This document shows positions 7,956 to 15,966 of a DNA stretch of 28,295 nt, piece after piece. Origin of the DNA: an uncultured Lachnospiraceae bacterium (GTDB taxonomy: Bacteria; Bacillota; Clostridia; Lachnospirales; Lachnospiraceae); assembly GCA_910586095.1 (NCBI GenBank), contig CAJUHQ010000037.1, forward strand, positions 1-28,295. Direction: 5' to 3'. Made by a program: the position numbers and the translations under genes. The number at the start of each line of letters is the position of its first letter. Positions within the stretch are counted from its first letter, which is position 1. The notes beneath the pieces were generated by a model that was not told the origin of the DNA, did no database searches, and saw only the letters and a program-made list of their open reading frames with translations.

Positions 7956-8981
7956 TTATCTCCTTCCAATTTCACTGTCTGCCTCTCGCACCACACTATT
8001 TTCTTTGATATAAGAAACCACTTCCTCCACGGTAGTGAATGCAAGTCCCACATAGCTGTCTGCTGCACCATAATAAACAGCTATGCGACCTGTCTGTGCG
8101 TCATGTATTGTAGCACATGGGAAACATACATTTGGAACAAATCCTCTTTCTTCATACCAGGTTTCTGGTGTCAATAAGAAATTCTGGCAGCGATATTTTA
8201 CAATAGATGGATTGTCAATATCCAAAATAGCACCGCCGATACTATACACATAACCATTGCAAGTCCCTGTCACCCCATGATAAAACAACAACCATCCTTC
8301 CGTTGTTTCAATAGGTGCCGCGCCGCCGCCAATCTTTAGAGCCTCCCACCATTCTGAGCTTTTACCCATCACATGACGATGCTTGCCCCAATAGATCATA
8401 TCTGGACTCTCAGACAAGAATATATCTCCAAAAGGAGTATGACCACTATCACTAGGACGCGACAACATCATAAAATTGCCATGGATCTTTCTAGGAAACA
8501 ATACTGCATTTCTATTGAATGGCAAAAATGGATTCTCTATCCTAGTAAACACTTTAAAATCTGTCGTTTTTGCCATTCCAATAGCTGCACCATAAAAATC
8601 TTGGCACCAAATAATATAATAGACGTCCTCCACTTGAACCAGACGCGGATCATAGGCATATACTGGCATAAATGCCTCTCCATTTTCATCCACAAAAGAG
8701 ATTTTGTCCTTGTCAAACTCCCAGTGGATCGCATCCTTGCTTCTGCCAAAGTAAATATAAGGAATCCCATTTGTCTGCTCACCGCGAAACACTCCAATAA
8801 ATGAATCGTTATACGGGATCACCGCACTGTTAAAGATTCTTGCCACTCCTTCTACAGGATTCCGATCAATAATTGGATTTTCCTTGTAACGCCATACCGG
8901 CATCCATGATTTTGCATCTGTAGGCCGCTCCTGCCACGGCATATTGGGCACATTTGCCCCGATTATTTTTATTTCATTCAT
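7956..8981 (-). CDS. GH130_2 phosphorylase, probable beta-1,4-mannooligosaccharide phosphorylase
   Basis: This enzyme would remove terminal mannose from beta-1,4-mannooligosaccharides as mannose 1-phosphate. The 341 residues match the GH130_2 group (RaMP2 and Uhgb_MP type). Seen: ENPIIDRNP and RIFNSAVIPYND at the start of the propeller, YAYDPRL with the likely acid Asp111, FPRKIHGNFMMLSRPSD, and GGGAAPIETTEGWLLFYHG with the phosphate-site histidine. The ATG at 8981 is preferred. A GTG four codons upstream is possible but lies only one base from the GGAG site, whereas the ATG is 11 bases away. It is cytosolic. An N-glycan Man-GlcNAc activity is the main alternative, but the epimerase and GH130_1 neighbours favour plant beta-mannan. 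Confidence 0.92.
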   Translation of the reverse strand: MNEIKIIGANVPNMPWQERPTDAKSWMPVWRYKENPIIDRNPVEGVARIFNSAVIPYNDSFIGVFRGEQTNGIPYIYFGRSKDAIHWEFDKDKISFVDENGEAFMPVYAYDPRLVQVEDVYYIIWCQDFYGAAIGMAKTTDFKVFTRIENPFLPFNRNAVLFPRKIHGNFMMLSRPSDSGHTPFGDIFLSESPDMIYWGKHRHVMGKSSEWWEALKIGGGAAPIETTEGWLLFYHGVTGTCNGYVYSIGGAILDIDNPSIVKYRCQNFLLTPETWYEERGFVPNVCFPCATIHDAQTGRIAVYYGAADSYVGLAFTTVEEVVSYIKENSVVREADSEIGRR

Positions 8982-9020
8982 CGTATCACACACTCCATTC
9001 TAATTCAATATCTTTTATAA

Positions 9021-9057
9021 AAGCCCCACGACAGACCCTTTGTCTGCCACAGGGCTT
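9021..9057 (-). terminator. Strong intra-operon hairpin between the binding-protein gene and the enzyme genes
   Basis: The minus-strand transcript forms a continuous 16-bp stem (AAGCCCTGTGGCAGAC against GTCTGTCGTGGGGCTT, four G-U pairs) with a 5-base loop, followed by TTTTATAAAAG. The T run is short, so it is likely a partial terminator or an RNA-stabilising 3' end for the binding-protein message. Confidence 0.6.
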
Positions 9058-9102
9058 GATGTCTATGACTAACCTGTACTGTCTAACGTTCTTTAGAACT
9101 TT

Positions 9103-10728
9103 TTAGTTTGCATGCTCTTGCATATACTTTTCATACTGTTCAGCCTGTGCACCGTGAATCTGTGTCAGCTCATCAATAATATCTTGAAGACCTGCATTTT
9201 CAAGATCTTTTATGTAAGAATCCCAGTCGTCTAGCGATTTATTTCCACCAATAACACCCCATGCATACTCTTTCATCATATCACCGATATCTGTACCCAA
9301 TTCTGCATTCACTGTATATGCTGCTGGATTTCTCTTCTCAATCTTATGAGCGTATGCCTCACGGCTGCTCTCTTTTACCTTTTCAAATAAATCATTTGTC
9401 TCCTTTGTGTTAGCGATATTGCAGGCATCTTTTCTTGAGAACAGATCCTGGAACAAATTAATACCATAGTTATTTTCTGTATTCTCTGCGCCATCACCTG
9501 CGTGGATAATCTCATAGCTACCATCACCATTGTCTATGTAATCTCTGCCCTCAACGCCGAATCTCTTGTGCAAATAGTTTTCTGGTTGTGCCATGTCATC
9601 AAAAATTGCATACGCTCTCTCTGGATCTGAGCATACATTGGTGATACCAAAATAGCACCATGCTCCAATGGATGCAGGATTATCCTGAGGATGATCGTTG
9701 TCACCTTTTACCATATCAATAGGAACCCACTTAGCCCCTGGATTAGATGCATAGAATGACTGCATAGTTCCACTAGATGGATTGTTCCAGGTAACCCAAC
9801 TATATGTCACGCCAAAACCACCATTTGCCATCTCCTCATCGCGGTCTGTATCCGTAATCATATTTGACTTAATGACACCATCTGCATACAATTTTGCAAC
9901 TCTGCCCAGCCAAGTCTTGCAGTCTTCAGTAGCTGCTCCATAGACATAGGAACCATCATCATCCTTGATAAATTCCATCCATCCCTTGCCTTCGCCGCAA
10001 CCCTGAATCCAAGGCCAAAAGCTTCTAAAATCATATCCATCACCGCTCAATCCATATGTGTCATCAATTCCATTGCCGTCTGGATCATCATTGGTAAATG
10101 CGTACATGCAAGCTTCCAATTCATCTAGAGTTGTCGGAACTTCTAGATTGAGATTGTCGAGCCAATCCTGACGTATCCAGAGCACTTCACACGCAGGCTC
10201 AGCCACATCACCAGGAATACGATACATAGCACCATCTTCGTTGGAAGCATAGAACAATACACCAGGATCAATGCTGTTGTAGTAGTCTCTCATAACAGTG
10301 TATTTATCCATATATGGAGCTACATCTACTAACAGTCCTGCATCCACCCACTTTGTGAAGTCATCTTCCATATTCCACCACCAAATAATATCTGGTCTTT
10401 GCGTCTCGTCTCCCATTAACAATGTGATCTTTGCGGTCGCATCAGACCATCCTGGCAAAGCGATCACCTCAATATCGAGATTGTAGCGCTCCTCCATCCA
10501 CTTTTCCATCTCGCTGTCTGGCTGTGTATATCCTTGCAGACAAACCACTGAAAGTTTCATTTTCTCACTCTGATTTAGAACGTCAATTTTCTCGTCTGAT
10601 ACAGGAGTTTGGGTTGCTGTGTTTTGAGAACCCGTTGACTGATTTGCCCCCCCGTCTCCACCACAACCAGACAATATTCCGGCTATCATTGTTCCTGCTA
10701 ATACCATTGCTACTACTTTTTTCTTCAT
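9103..10728 (-). CDS. Extracellular solute-binding lipoprotein of a CUT1 ABC importer
   Basis: A 541-residue binding lipoprotein, presumed to capture manno-oligosaccharides outside the cell and deliver them to the two permeases encoded just upstream. The N-terminus MKKKVVAMVLAGTM... ends in the lipobox LSGC with the lipidated Cys22, followed by a Gly/Ser/Gln/Thr-rich linker. NDDPDGNGIDDTYG resembles the calcium-binding loop common in LplA-like family-1 binding proteins. Many Trp and Tyr residues fit carbohydrate stacking. The ATG at 10728 has GGGAGG nearby; five upstream in-frame codons are rejected. The length fits the long LplA-type class rather than short maltose-type proteins. Ligand identity is inferred from the operon only. 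Confidence 0.92.
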   Translation of the reverse strand: MKKKVVAMVLAGTMIAGILSGCGGDGGANQSTGSQNTATQTPVSDEKIDVLNQSEKMKLSVVCLQGYTQPDSEMEKWMEERYNLDIEVIALPGWSDATAKITLLMGDETQRPDIIWWWNMEDDFTKWVDAGLLVDVAPYMDKYTVMRDYYNSIDPGVLFYASNEDGAMYRIPGDVAEPACEVLWIRQDWLDNLNLEVPTTLDELEACMYAFTNDDPDGNGIDDTYGLSGDGYDFRSFWPWIQGCGEGKGWMEFIKDDDGSYVYGAATEDCKTWLGRVAKLYADGVIKSNMITDTDRDEEMANGGFGVTYSWVTWNNPSSGTMQSFYASNPGAKWVPIDMVKGDNDHPQDNPASIGAWCYFGITNVCSDPERAYAIFDDMAQPENYLHKRFGVEGRDYIDNGDGSYEIIHAGDGAENTENNYGINLFQDLFSRKDACNIANTKETNDLFEKVKESSREAYAHKIEKRNPAAYTVNAELGTDIGDMMKEYAWGVIGGNKSLDDWDSYIKDLENAGLQDIIDELTQIHGAQAEQYEKYMQEHAN

Positions 10729-10815
10729 TGTATTACCTCCCATTTATTTATTAGGCTACATACGCCATTTTTACAATCTCATGTATTACTTTTATCTATA
10801 TTTTTATATGTTGTA

Positions 10816-11718
10816 CTAACCTTTAACTCCGCCGATCATAACACCCTTTACAAAATACTTTTGTACAAATGGATATACGCACAAGATTGGCACAGTTGCT
10901 ACAACTACAGATGCTGCTTTGATGGTAGCTGCTGTTACATTCGTGGTTGCAGCTACAGTTACACCTGCGGACTGCATAGCTTGGTTTGTGTTGGTCAGCA
11001 TATAGCGCAACACTGCCTGCAACGCCCATTTATCTTTGGAATTGATATATAACACACTAGAAAAATAATCATTCCAATATCCCACTGCTGTAAATAGTGC
11101 AATAGTTGCTACTGTTGCCTTTGAGAGTGGCATGATAATCTTCCAGAAAATCGTAACATCATTCGCCCCGTCTAATCGTGCTGATTCCTCAAGACTTTCT
11201 GGCATAGTCTGGAAATTGCTCTTCATAATAATGACATTGTAGGCACTGATTAAGCCTGGTAAAATCAAAGACCAACGATTATCGATTAAATGCAAATTTT
11301 TCATCAAAAGATATCCAGGGATCATACCGCCACTAAACAACATTGTAAAGAGCACCAGCAAAGACAATGTCTTTGAAAACGGAAGGTCTTTTTTGGACAA
11401 TGGATATGCTGTTGTCGCAGTAAACAATGTTCCTAAAATAGTGCTGGCAATTGTTACTAGAAGTGTGGTTGTATACCCCGTCCAAATAGACGGATCGCGA
11501 AATACTTTTGCGTATGTATCTAAATTAAATCCTTTTGGCCACAAGAATACACCACCTCTCGCAGTTGCTTCCACAGAACTAAAGGACATCATCACTACAT
11601 GCCAGAAAGGATATACCATAATCACACAAAGTACTGTAAAAAAAATATAGTTGAAAATAGAAAATGCTCTCTCTCCATTACTTCTGCGAATTGTGGTCCC
11701 GCTTATTTTATTTTTCAT
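10816..11718 (-). CDS. CUT1 ABC sugar permease, LplC/YtcP type
   Basis: A 300-residue inner-membrane permease subunit with six expected helices, the first at about residues 18-40. The EAA coupling loop that contacts the ATPase is visible as EESARLDGANDVTIFWKIIMPLSK, split here as EESARLDGAND then VTIFWKIIMPL. It ends VMIGGVKG, the typical terminus of LplC-type permeases. The start at 11718 is chosen because AAGGAG lies upstream (12 bases) and it lies just past the end of the partner permease gene, 25 bp away. No ATPase gene is present in the operon, so a shared MsmK-like ATPase from elsewhere is expected. Confidence 0.93.
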   Translation of the reverse strand: MKNKISGTTIRRSNGERAFSIFNYIFFTVLCVIMVYPFWHVVMMSFSSVEATARGGVFLWPKGFNLDTYAKVFRDPSIWTGYTTTLLVTIASTILGTLFTATTAYPLSKKDLPFSKTLSLLVLFTMLFSGGMIPGYLLMKNLHLIDNRWSLILPGLISAYNVIIMKSNFQTMPESLEESARLDGANDVTIFWKIIMPLSKATVATIALFTAVGYWNDYFSSVLYINSKDKWALQAVLRYMLTNTNQAMQSAGVTVAATTNVTAATIKAASVVVATVPILCVYPFVQKYFVKGVMIGGVKG

Positions 11719-11743
11719 AGTTCTACCATGCTCCTTTCCCTTC

Positions 11744-12691
11744 TTAGAATAGACCTTCATTGCCTGTTTTCTTTGCAATCTTATTGACGATCAATATTAG
11801 TACAAACGCAACCACAGACTTAAACATGCCAGCCGCTGTACTGAAGGAATAGTCATTCTTCTCAATACCCATTCGATAAACGTATGTATCAATGATATCT
11901 GCCACATCATAAACGTGTGAGGAGTACAACATAAAGATCTGGTCAAAACCTGCATTTAAGATATTTCCACAATTCATAATAAATACCACTACAATTGTTG
12001 GAATAATAGAAGGAAGCGTAATATTGGTTGCCTGTTTCCATCTACCTGCCCCATCAATAGATGCTGCTTCATAGAGCTGTGGATCGATACCACTAATTGC
12101 TGCAAAGTAAAGAATTGTGCCCCATCCCATGCCCTTGTAGATATCTGTCACAATCAACATTGGCACAAACCATTTAGAGTCAGTAAGAACCATAATCCTG
12201 CTTCCAGCAATCTTATTAATAAATGTAGTAATCAATCCATTGTCAGCATCCAACAATGTCATAATAATACCAGACAGAATAACCCATGAAATAAAATGCG
12301 GCAAGTACAACAATGTCTGGGAAACTTTTTTAAATTTTAAATTGCGCATCTCATTCATCATCAGAGCCAAAATAACTGGAATCGGAAAACCGATAATTAA
12401 CTTCAACAAACTGATAACAACCGTATTTCGCAGTACTGGAATGAACGACCGCTTTGAAAACAACTTTATAAATTGATCCAACCCAACCCATGTACTTTGG
12501 GACGGATTGTACTGATTGTAATCCATAAAAGCAATTTTCAAACCATACATTGGAACATACTTAAATAAAGTAAAAAAGATAATACCTGGAATTAATAGGA
12601 AATACATCCATCGTCTTTTTACCATTTCCCGCCCGATTCTCTTGCACTTATCGCTCCAGCCTTCTGCGGCTGGGTTTTTACTTGCTGCCAT
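11744..12691 (-). CDS. CUT1 ABC sugar permease, LplB type
   Basis: The first gene of the leftward mannan operon: a 315-residue permease subunit with a basic N-terminus and a first helix around WMYFLLIPGIIFFTLF. The coupling loop reads YEAASIDGAGRWKQATNI followed by LPSI, as in LplB/YtcO-type subunits. KYVPMYGLKIAFMDY after helix 1 is another mark of this subgroup. The ATG at 12691 follows AAAGGAGAG by 5 bases, so eight upstream in-frame codons are left out. It pairs with the LplC-type permease immediately downstream and the lipoprotein after that, a typical permease-permease-binding protein order. Confidence 0.94.
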   Translation of the reverse strand: MAASKNPAAEGWSDKCKRIGREMVKRRWMYFLLIPGIIFFTLFKYVPMYGLKIAFMDYNQYNPSQSTWVGLDQFIKLFSKRSFIPVLRNTVVISLLKLIIGFPIPVILALMMNEMRNLKFKKVSQTLLYLPHFISWVILSGIIMTLLDADNGLITTFINKIAGSRIMVLTDSKWFVPMLIVTDIYKGMGWGTILYFAAISGIDPQLYEAASIDGAGRWKQATNITLPSIIPTIVVVFIMNCGNILNAGFDQIFMLYSSHVYDVADIIDTYVYRMGIEKNDYSFSTAAGMFKSVVAFVLILIVNKIAKKTGNEGLF

Positions 12692-12750
12692 TTTTACTCT
12701 CCTTTCCTTTTTCAAGTATTTGCTTATAAGTATCTGTTTTACCTTCTCTG

Positions 12751-12763
12751 TGGAATCGCTGCC
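12751..12763. promoter_or_regulatory. Weak cre-like site (CcpA) upstream of the permease gene
   Basis: TGGAATCGCTGCC fits the loose core TGNAANCGNWNNC but misses several positions of the stricter palindromic cre consensus. It is 60 bp before the permease start, a position where CcpA acts as a roadblock in other Firmicutes. It may be chance. Confidence 0.25.
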
Positions 12764-12958
12764 CTCCTCTCCTTTGTTCTATCTCCAAGATCCTCTTATT
12801 CTTGCCCATGTTAGACACACAATTTTTGTAATTTATACCTATGGACAAATGAACAAGATAACTATATTCATTTCGCGAATGTCTTTATCTTTTGAAAAAT
12901 CTTTGTTTATCTTGCCTTGTATTTCTCCTTTTTGCACAGTTGCTTTTGTACCTTGTTA

Positions 12959-12983
12959 AATATTGCATGATTTTGCATTATTA
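12959..12983. repeat. Direct repeat copy 1 in the mannan control region
   Basis: A 25-bp element of form AATATTGCATGATTTTGC followed by ATTATTA. It recurs at 13131-13155 with a single difference. Inside it TTGCA appears twice, 10 bp apart, as two half-sites on the same DNA face. That arrangement fits a regulator binding direct half-sites, such as an AraC/YesN type. Confidence 0.75.
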
Positions 12984-13063
12984 ATTTTACTTTATGCATG
13001 CTAATTTTTCTGCAATATTTTAACCATTTCTTAAGTGATCTTTAAGTAAATTAAACACCTCTC

Positions 13064-13092
13064 TTGTCAATTTGTCAATATTTTTCTTATAA
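13064..13092 (+). promoter_or_regulatory. Possible promoter of the beta-mannosidase gene
   Basis: TTGTCA (13064-13069), a 17-base spacer and TTATAA (13087-13092; or TATAAA with 18). It would give a leader of about 265 bases and place the second direct repeat inside the transcript. In such AT-rich DNA the match is only moderately informative. Confidence 0.35.
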
Positions 13093-13130
13093 ACATTTAA
13101 TATTTATAAATTTTGTATAAATATTTGTTC

Positions 13131-13155
13131 AATATTGCACGATTTTGCATTATTA
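13131..13155. repeat. Direct repeat copy 2 in the mannan control region
   Basis: The same 25-bp element as at 12959, with C in place of T at the tenth base (AATATTGCACGATTTTGC, then ATTATTA). The copies are 172 bp apart, in the same orientation, and sit between the two divergent transcription units. Confidence 0.75.
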
Positions 13156-13364
13156 TTTGTTATATTTTACCCAATTATTTTTTCTTAAAATAAACAATGA
13201 CAAATCATTAAAGTTAATTTATAATAAATATAAGCTAAAAACTAGAACTTACAACCTATTTCATTTTCAACTTATTATTATGAAAGTCTTTGACTTTGAT
13301 AATATGAATGGCCATACGACAGATCAAGTATGATGCGAATTTACTATAATAGGAGGATATCTTT

Positions 13365-15857
13365 ATGGACAAATTAAACCTAACCCAAAACTGGCAGATG
13401 AAGATTCTTGGCGAATCGCTATCTGGCATGCCTACAGACTGGATCGAGGCAGAAGTACCAGGTTCTGTGTACAGTACTCTATTAAAAAAAGGAATAATAC
13501 CTGATCCCTACTATCGAATGAATGAGTTAGATCTTTTACCTTTGATGAAACAAGACTTCTGTTTCCAGACCACATTTTCTCTGACGGACAAACAAATCTC
13601 AGAGGATGTTTTGTTGCTGCGATTTGAGGGAATCGATACCTTGGCAGAGATTGTGCTCAATAATGTATGTCTTGGACACTGTAACAATATGCATCGTGTC
13701 TGGGAATACAACATAAAGCAAACTGCAAAAGAGGGACAAAACTTACTACAAGTGATCTTGCGCTCCCCCACAAACTATATTGAAAAAGAAAATCAAAACA
13801 TATTTACGGGAGGTTCTTTAGAATGTATGAAAGGATTTCCACACCTGCGTAAAGCACATTGTATGTTTGGATGGGATTGGGGACCACGTCTTCCAGATGC
13901 TGGCATTTTTAGAGCAGTCTCTATTTTATCAGGAAAAAAAGCACGCATCGATCAAGTTTATATGACACAGGAATGGAAAGAGAAGCAAGTAACTGTGCAC
14001 TATCATATTTGGGTAGACTTTTTCACAGCACAAAGTGTCAACAACACTCTTGTTCTAAAAACATCTTTATACGATCCTGATGGTCATCTAATCGCTGAAC
14101 ATTCCTCTACCTGTGACACAGAAGTTTGGGGTGCAATCCAACTTGAAAATCCTAAACGATGGTGGCCACACGGTTATGGAGAACAACCACTATACACTAT
14201 AGAAGTGCTTCTAGAGGATACCAATGAAAAGGTGCTCGATTCATTTACCAGACGAATCGGACTGCGAACTATGACTGTAAATACCACTAGTGATGCTTGG
14301 GGCGAATGTTTTGCCCATGAAGTCAACGGTGTAAAGATCTTTGCTATGGGTGCTGACTATATTCCAGAAGACAACCTTCTTTCTAGAACATCAAAAGAAC
14401 GCACGAAAAAACTCCTTGCGGATGCCGTGGCTGCCAACCACAATTGTATTCGTGTGTGGGGAGGCGGCTATTATCCAGATGACTGGTTTTATGATCTGTG
14501 TGATGAACTAGGACTTCTTGTTTGGCAGGACTTTATGTTTGCCTGTGCTTCTTATGAATTGGATGAAGATTTTGAAAAAAATATTGTGGCAGAAGTGCGC
14601 GACAATGTACGTAGAATTCGTCACCATGCTTGTCTTGGACTATGGTGCGGCAATAACGAAATGGAAACACAAGTTTTGGATGGAGCCTGGCAGCCTTCTC
14701 CTAAGCAAAAATACGACTATATCAAACTGTTTGAATATATCATACCCAAAATTCTAAAAGAAGAAGACCCAGCCACCTTCTATTGGCCATCCTCACCATC
14801 TTCTGGCGGAAACTATGACAATCCTTGGGACGAAAATCGTGGTGATACACATTATTGGTCTGTCTGGCATGGGGATAAGCCCTTTACAGAATATCGAAAA
14901 TATTATTTTCGATATGTCTCAGAATTTGGGTTTCAATCCTTTCCTTGTCTCAAGACCGTTGCTTCCTTCACCTTGCCAGAGGACCGAAATATTTTCTCTA
15001 GAGTGATGGAGATGCATCAGAGAAACAAAGCTGCAAACGGAAAAATTATGAACTATCTATCTGCAACTTACTTGTATCCTACAGATTTTGAAACCTTGCT
15101 CTACGCTTCTCAGCTGCTGCAAGCCGACGCTATTCGCTATGGGATAGAACATTTTAGGCGTTATCGTGGAAGATGTATGGGTACAATTGTATGGCAACTA
15201 AACGATATCTGGCCAGTTGCTTCATGGTCTAGTATTGACTATTATGGTCGATGGAAAGCTCTTCACTATGCAGAGAAAAGAGCTTTTGCCCCTGTCATGA
15301 TTTCCTGTGCAGAGGTCGGTGAGTTAAGCGAACGTCCATTTTGTATTGAGGAGCCTAAACCTATAGAAAAATCCGCTACTCTTCATGTAGCAAACGAAAC
15401 ACAACATCCCGTAAGCGGAACTGTTGTATGGACACTACGCACTCCCGATAGCCAGATTCTTCTTTCTGGCAAAAAAGAGATTACAGTGGAAGCACTCGAC
15501 GGCGTCTGGTTAGAGAAGCTAGACTTTTCAGACTATGATGAGCTTCAAATTTATCTTAGCTACGCTTTTTTGGTTAATGGAAAGAGCGTTTCTGAAAATA
15601 CTTGCCTATTTACAGCCCCAAAACACTTTGCGTTTCGTGATCCAAAGTTGTCTTGGCGCCAAGAAGGCAATCTTTTGTTTGTGACGGCAAGTGCCTACGC
15701 AAAAAATGTGGAAATTGAGGGAATCGATGGAGATGTACGACTTTCAGACAACTTCTTTGACATGAATTCTGGAGAAAAGTGTGTAGAGATTGTAGAGGGA
15801 TCGGCAACTAATTTTGCTATCAAATCCGTCTACCAGATCGGAAGATCCACTCTGTAA
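13365..15857 (+). CDS. GH2 beta-mannosidase
   Basis: An 830-residue exo-beta-mannosidase that releases mannose from the non-reducing end of beta-1,4-mannooligosaccharides. Order seen: an N-terminal sugar-binding jelly-roll (MPTDWIEAEVPGSVYSTLL; FEGIDTLAEIVLN), an immunoglobulin-like domain, then the TIM barrel from about residue 310. The acid/base is Glu432 in WCGNNEME and the nucleophile Glu520 in YVSEFGFQSFP; WGGGYY and GMDWGPRLPDAG-like FGWDWGPRLPDAG are further marks of beta-mannosidase versus beta-galactosidase. There is no signal peptide, so it is cytosolic. The ATG has AGGAGG 8 bases upstream. It is the only plus-strand gene in the window and adds a hydrolytic branch to the phosphorylase pathway. 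Confidence 0.95.
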   Translation: MDKLNLTQNWQMKILGESLSGMPTDWIEAEVPGSVYSTLLKKGIIPDPYYRMNELDLLPLMKQDFCFQTTFSLTDKQISEDVLLLRFEGIDTLAEIVLNNVCLGHCNNMHRVWEYNIKQTAKEGQNLLQVILRSPTNYIEKENQNIFTGGSLECMKGFPHLRKAHCMFGWDWGPRLPDAGIFRAVSILSGKKARIDQVYMTQEWKEKQVTVHYHIWVDFFTAQSVNNTLVLKTSLYDPDGHLIAEHSSTCDTEVWGAIQLENPKRWWPHGYGEQPLYTIEVLLEDTNEKVLDSFTRRIGLRTMTVNTTSDAWGECFAHEVNGVKIFAMGADYIPEDNLLSRTSKERTKKLLADAVAANHNCIRVWGGGYYPDDWFYDLCDELGLLVWQDFMFACASYELDEDFEKNIVAEVRDNVRRIRHHACLGLWCGNNEMETQVLDGAWQPSPKQKYDYIKLFEYIIPKILKEEDPATFYWPSSPSSGGNYDNPWDENRGDTHYWSVWHGDKPFTEYRKYYFRYVSEFGFQSFPCLKTVASFTLPEDRNIFSRVMEMHQRNKAANGKIMNYLSATYLYPTDFETLLYASQLLQADAIRYGIEHFRRYRGRCMGTIVWQLNDIWPVASWSSIDYYGRWKALHYAEKRAFAPVMISCAEVGELSERPFCIEEPKPIEKSATLHVANETQHPVSGTVVWTLRTPDSQILLSGKKEITVEALDGVWLEKLDFSDYDELQIYLSYAFLVNGKSVSENTCLFTAPKHFAFRDPKLSWRQEGNLLFVTASAYAKNVEIEGIDGDVRLSDNFFDMNSGEKCVEIVEGSATNFAIKSVYQIGRSTL

Positions 15858-15893
15858 TTGTCCACATTCTTCTCTCTTCTTCATAAGACTATA

Positions 15894-15940
15894 CATACAA
15901 AAAGGAAACGTCTACTATTGAAACGTTTCCTTTTTGTATG
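15894..15940. terminator. Bidirectional terminator between the beta-mannosidase and lacI-type genes
   Basis: CATACAAAAAGGAAACGT (15894-15911) pairs perfectly with ACGTTTCCTTTTTGTATG (15923-15940) across an 11-base loop, giving an 18-bp stem with built-in A and T runs on both sides. It serves both convergent genes. It also contains the palindrome GAAACGTTTC (15920-15929), which looks like a LacI-family operator core. Confidence 0.85.
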
Positions 15941-15966
15941 CATATAACTATATAAAAAGATTCTAT

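Larger units (their letters stand above)
12692..13364. promoter_or_regulatory. Divergent intergenic control region of the mannan locus
   Basis: About 670 bp, very AT-rich, with no credible gene; open frames inside it are short and lack ribosome sites. It separates the leftward permease-enzyme operon from the rightward beta-mannosidase. It holds a 25-bp direct repeat (12959-12983 and 13131-13155) and an inverted partial copy (13011-13019). It also holds a rightward promoter candidate near 13064-13092, a TTCGCGAA palindrome at 12872-12879 and a weak cre-like match at 12751-12763. I could not place a convincing promoter for the leftward operon. Confidence 0.7.

Noticed and set aside
10816..12691. 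Missing ATPase as evidence of a broken transporter
   Set aside because: CUT1 importers in Firmicutes commonly share one MsmK-type ATPase encoded elsewhere, and both permeases are intact.
12872..12879. TTCGCGAA palindrome as LacI-family operator
   Set aside because: Short, its centre is GpC rather than the usual CpG, and flanks are not symmetric; kept only as a note in the control-region entry.
12642..12959. Plus-strand open frame of 105 codons overlapping the permease start
   Set aside because: Partly antisense to the permease gene, no ribosome site, no recognisable motif.
13145..13333. Small plus-strand open frame in the mannan control region
   Set aside because: AT-rich chance frame with no ribosome site; its residue content reflects base composition (Lys, Asn, Leu, Tyr).
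13345..13350. TATAAT as the -10 box of the beta-mannosidase gene
   Set aside because: It lies directly before the AGGAGG site, so transcription from it would start too late to include the ribosome site, and no -35 is found 17 bases upstream.
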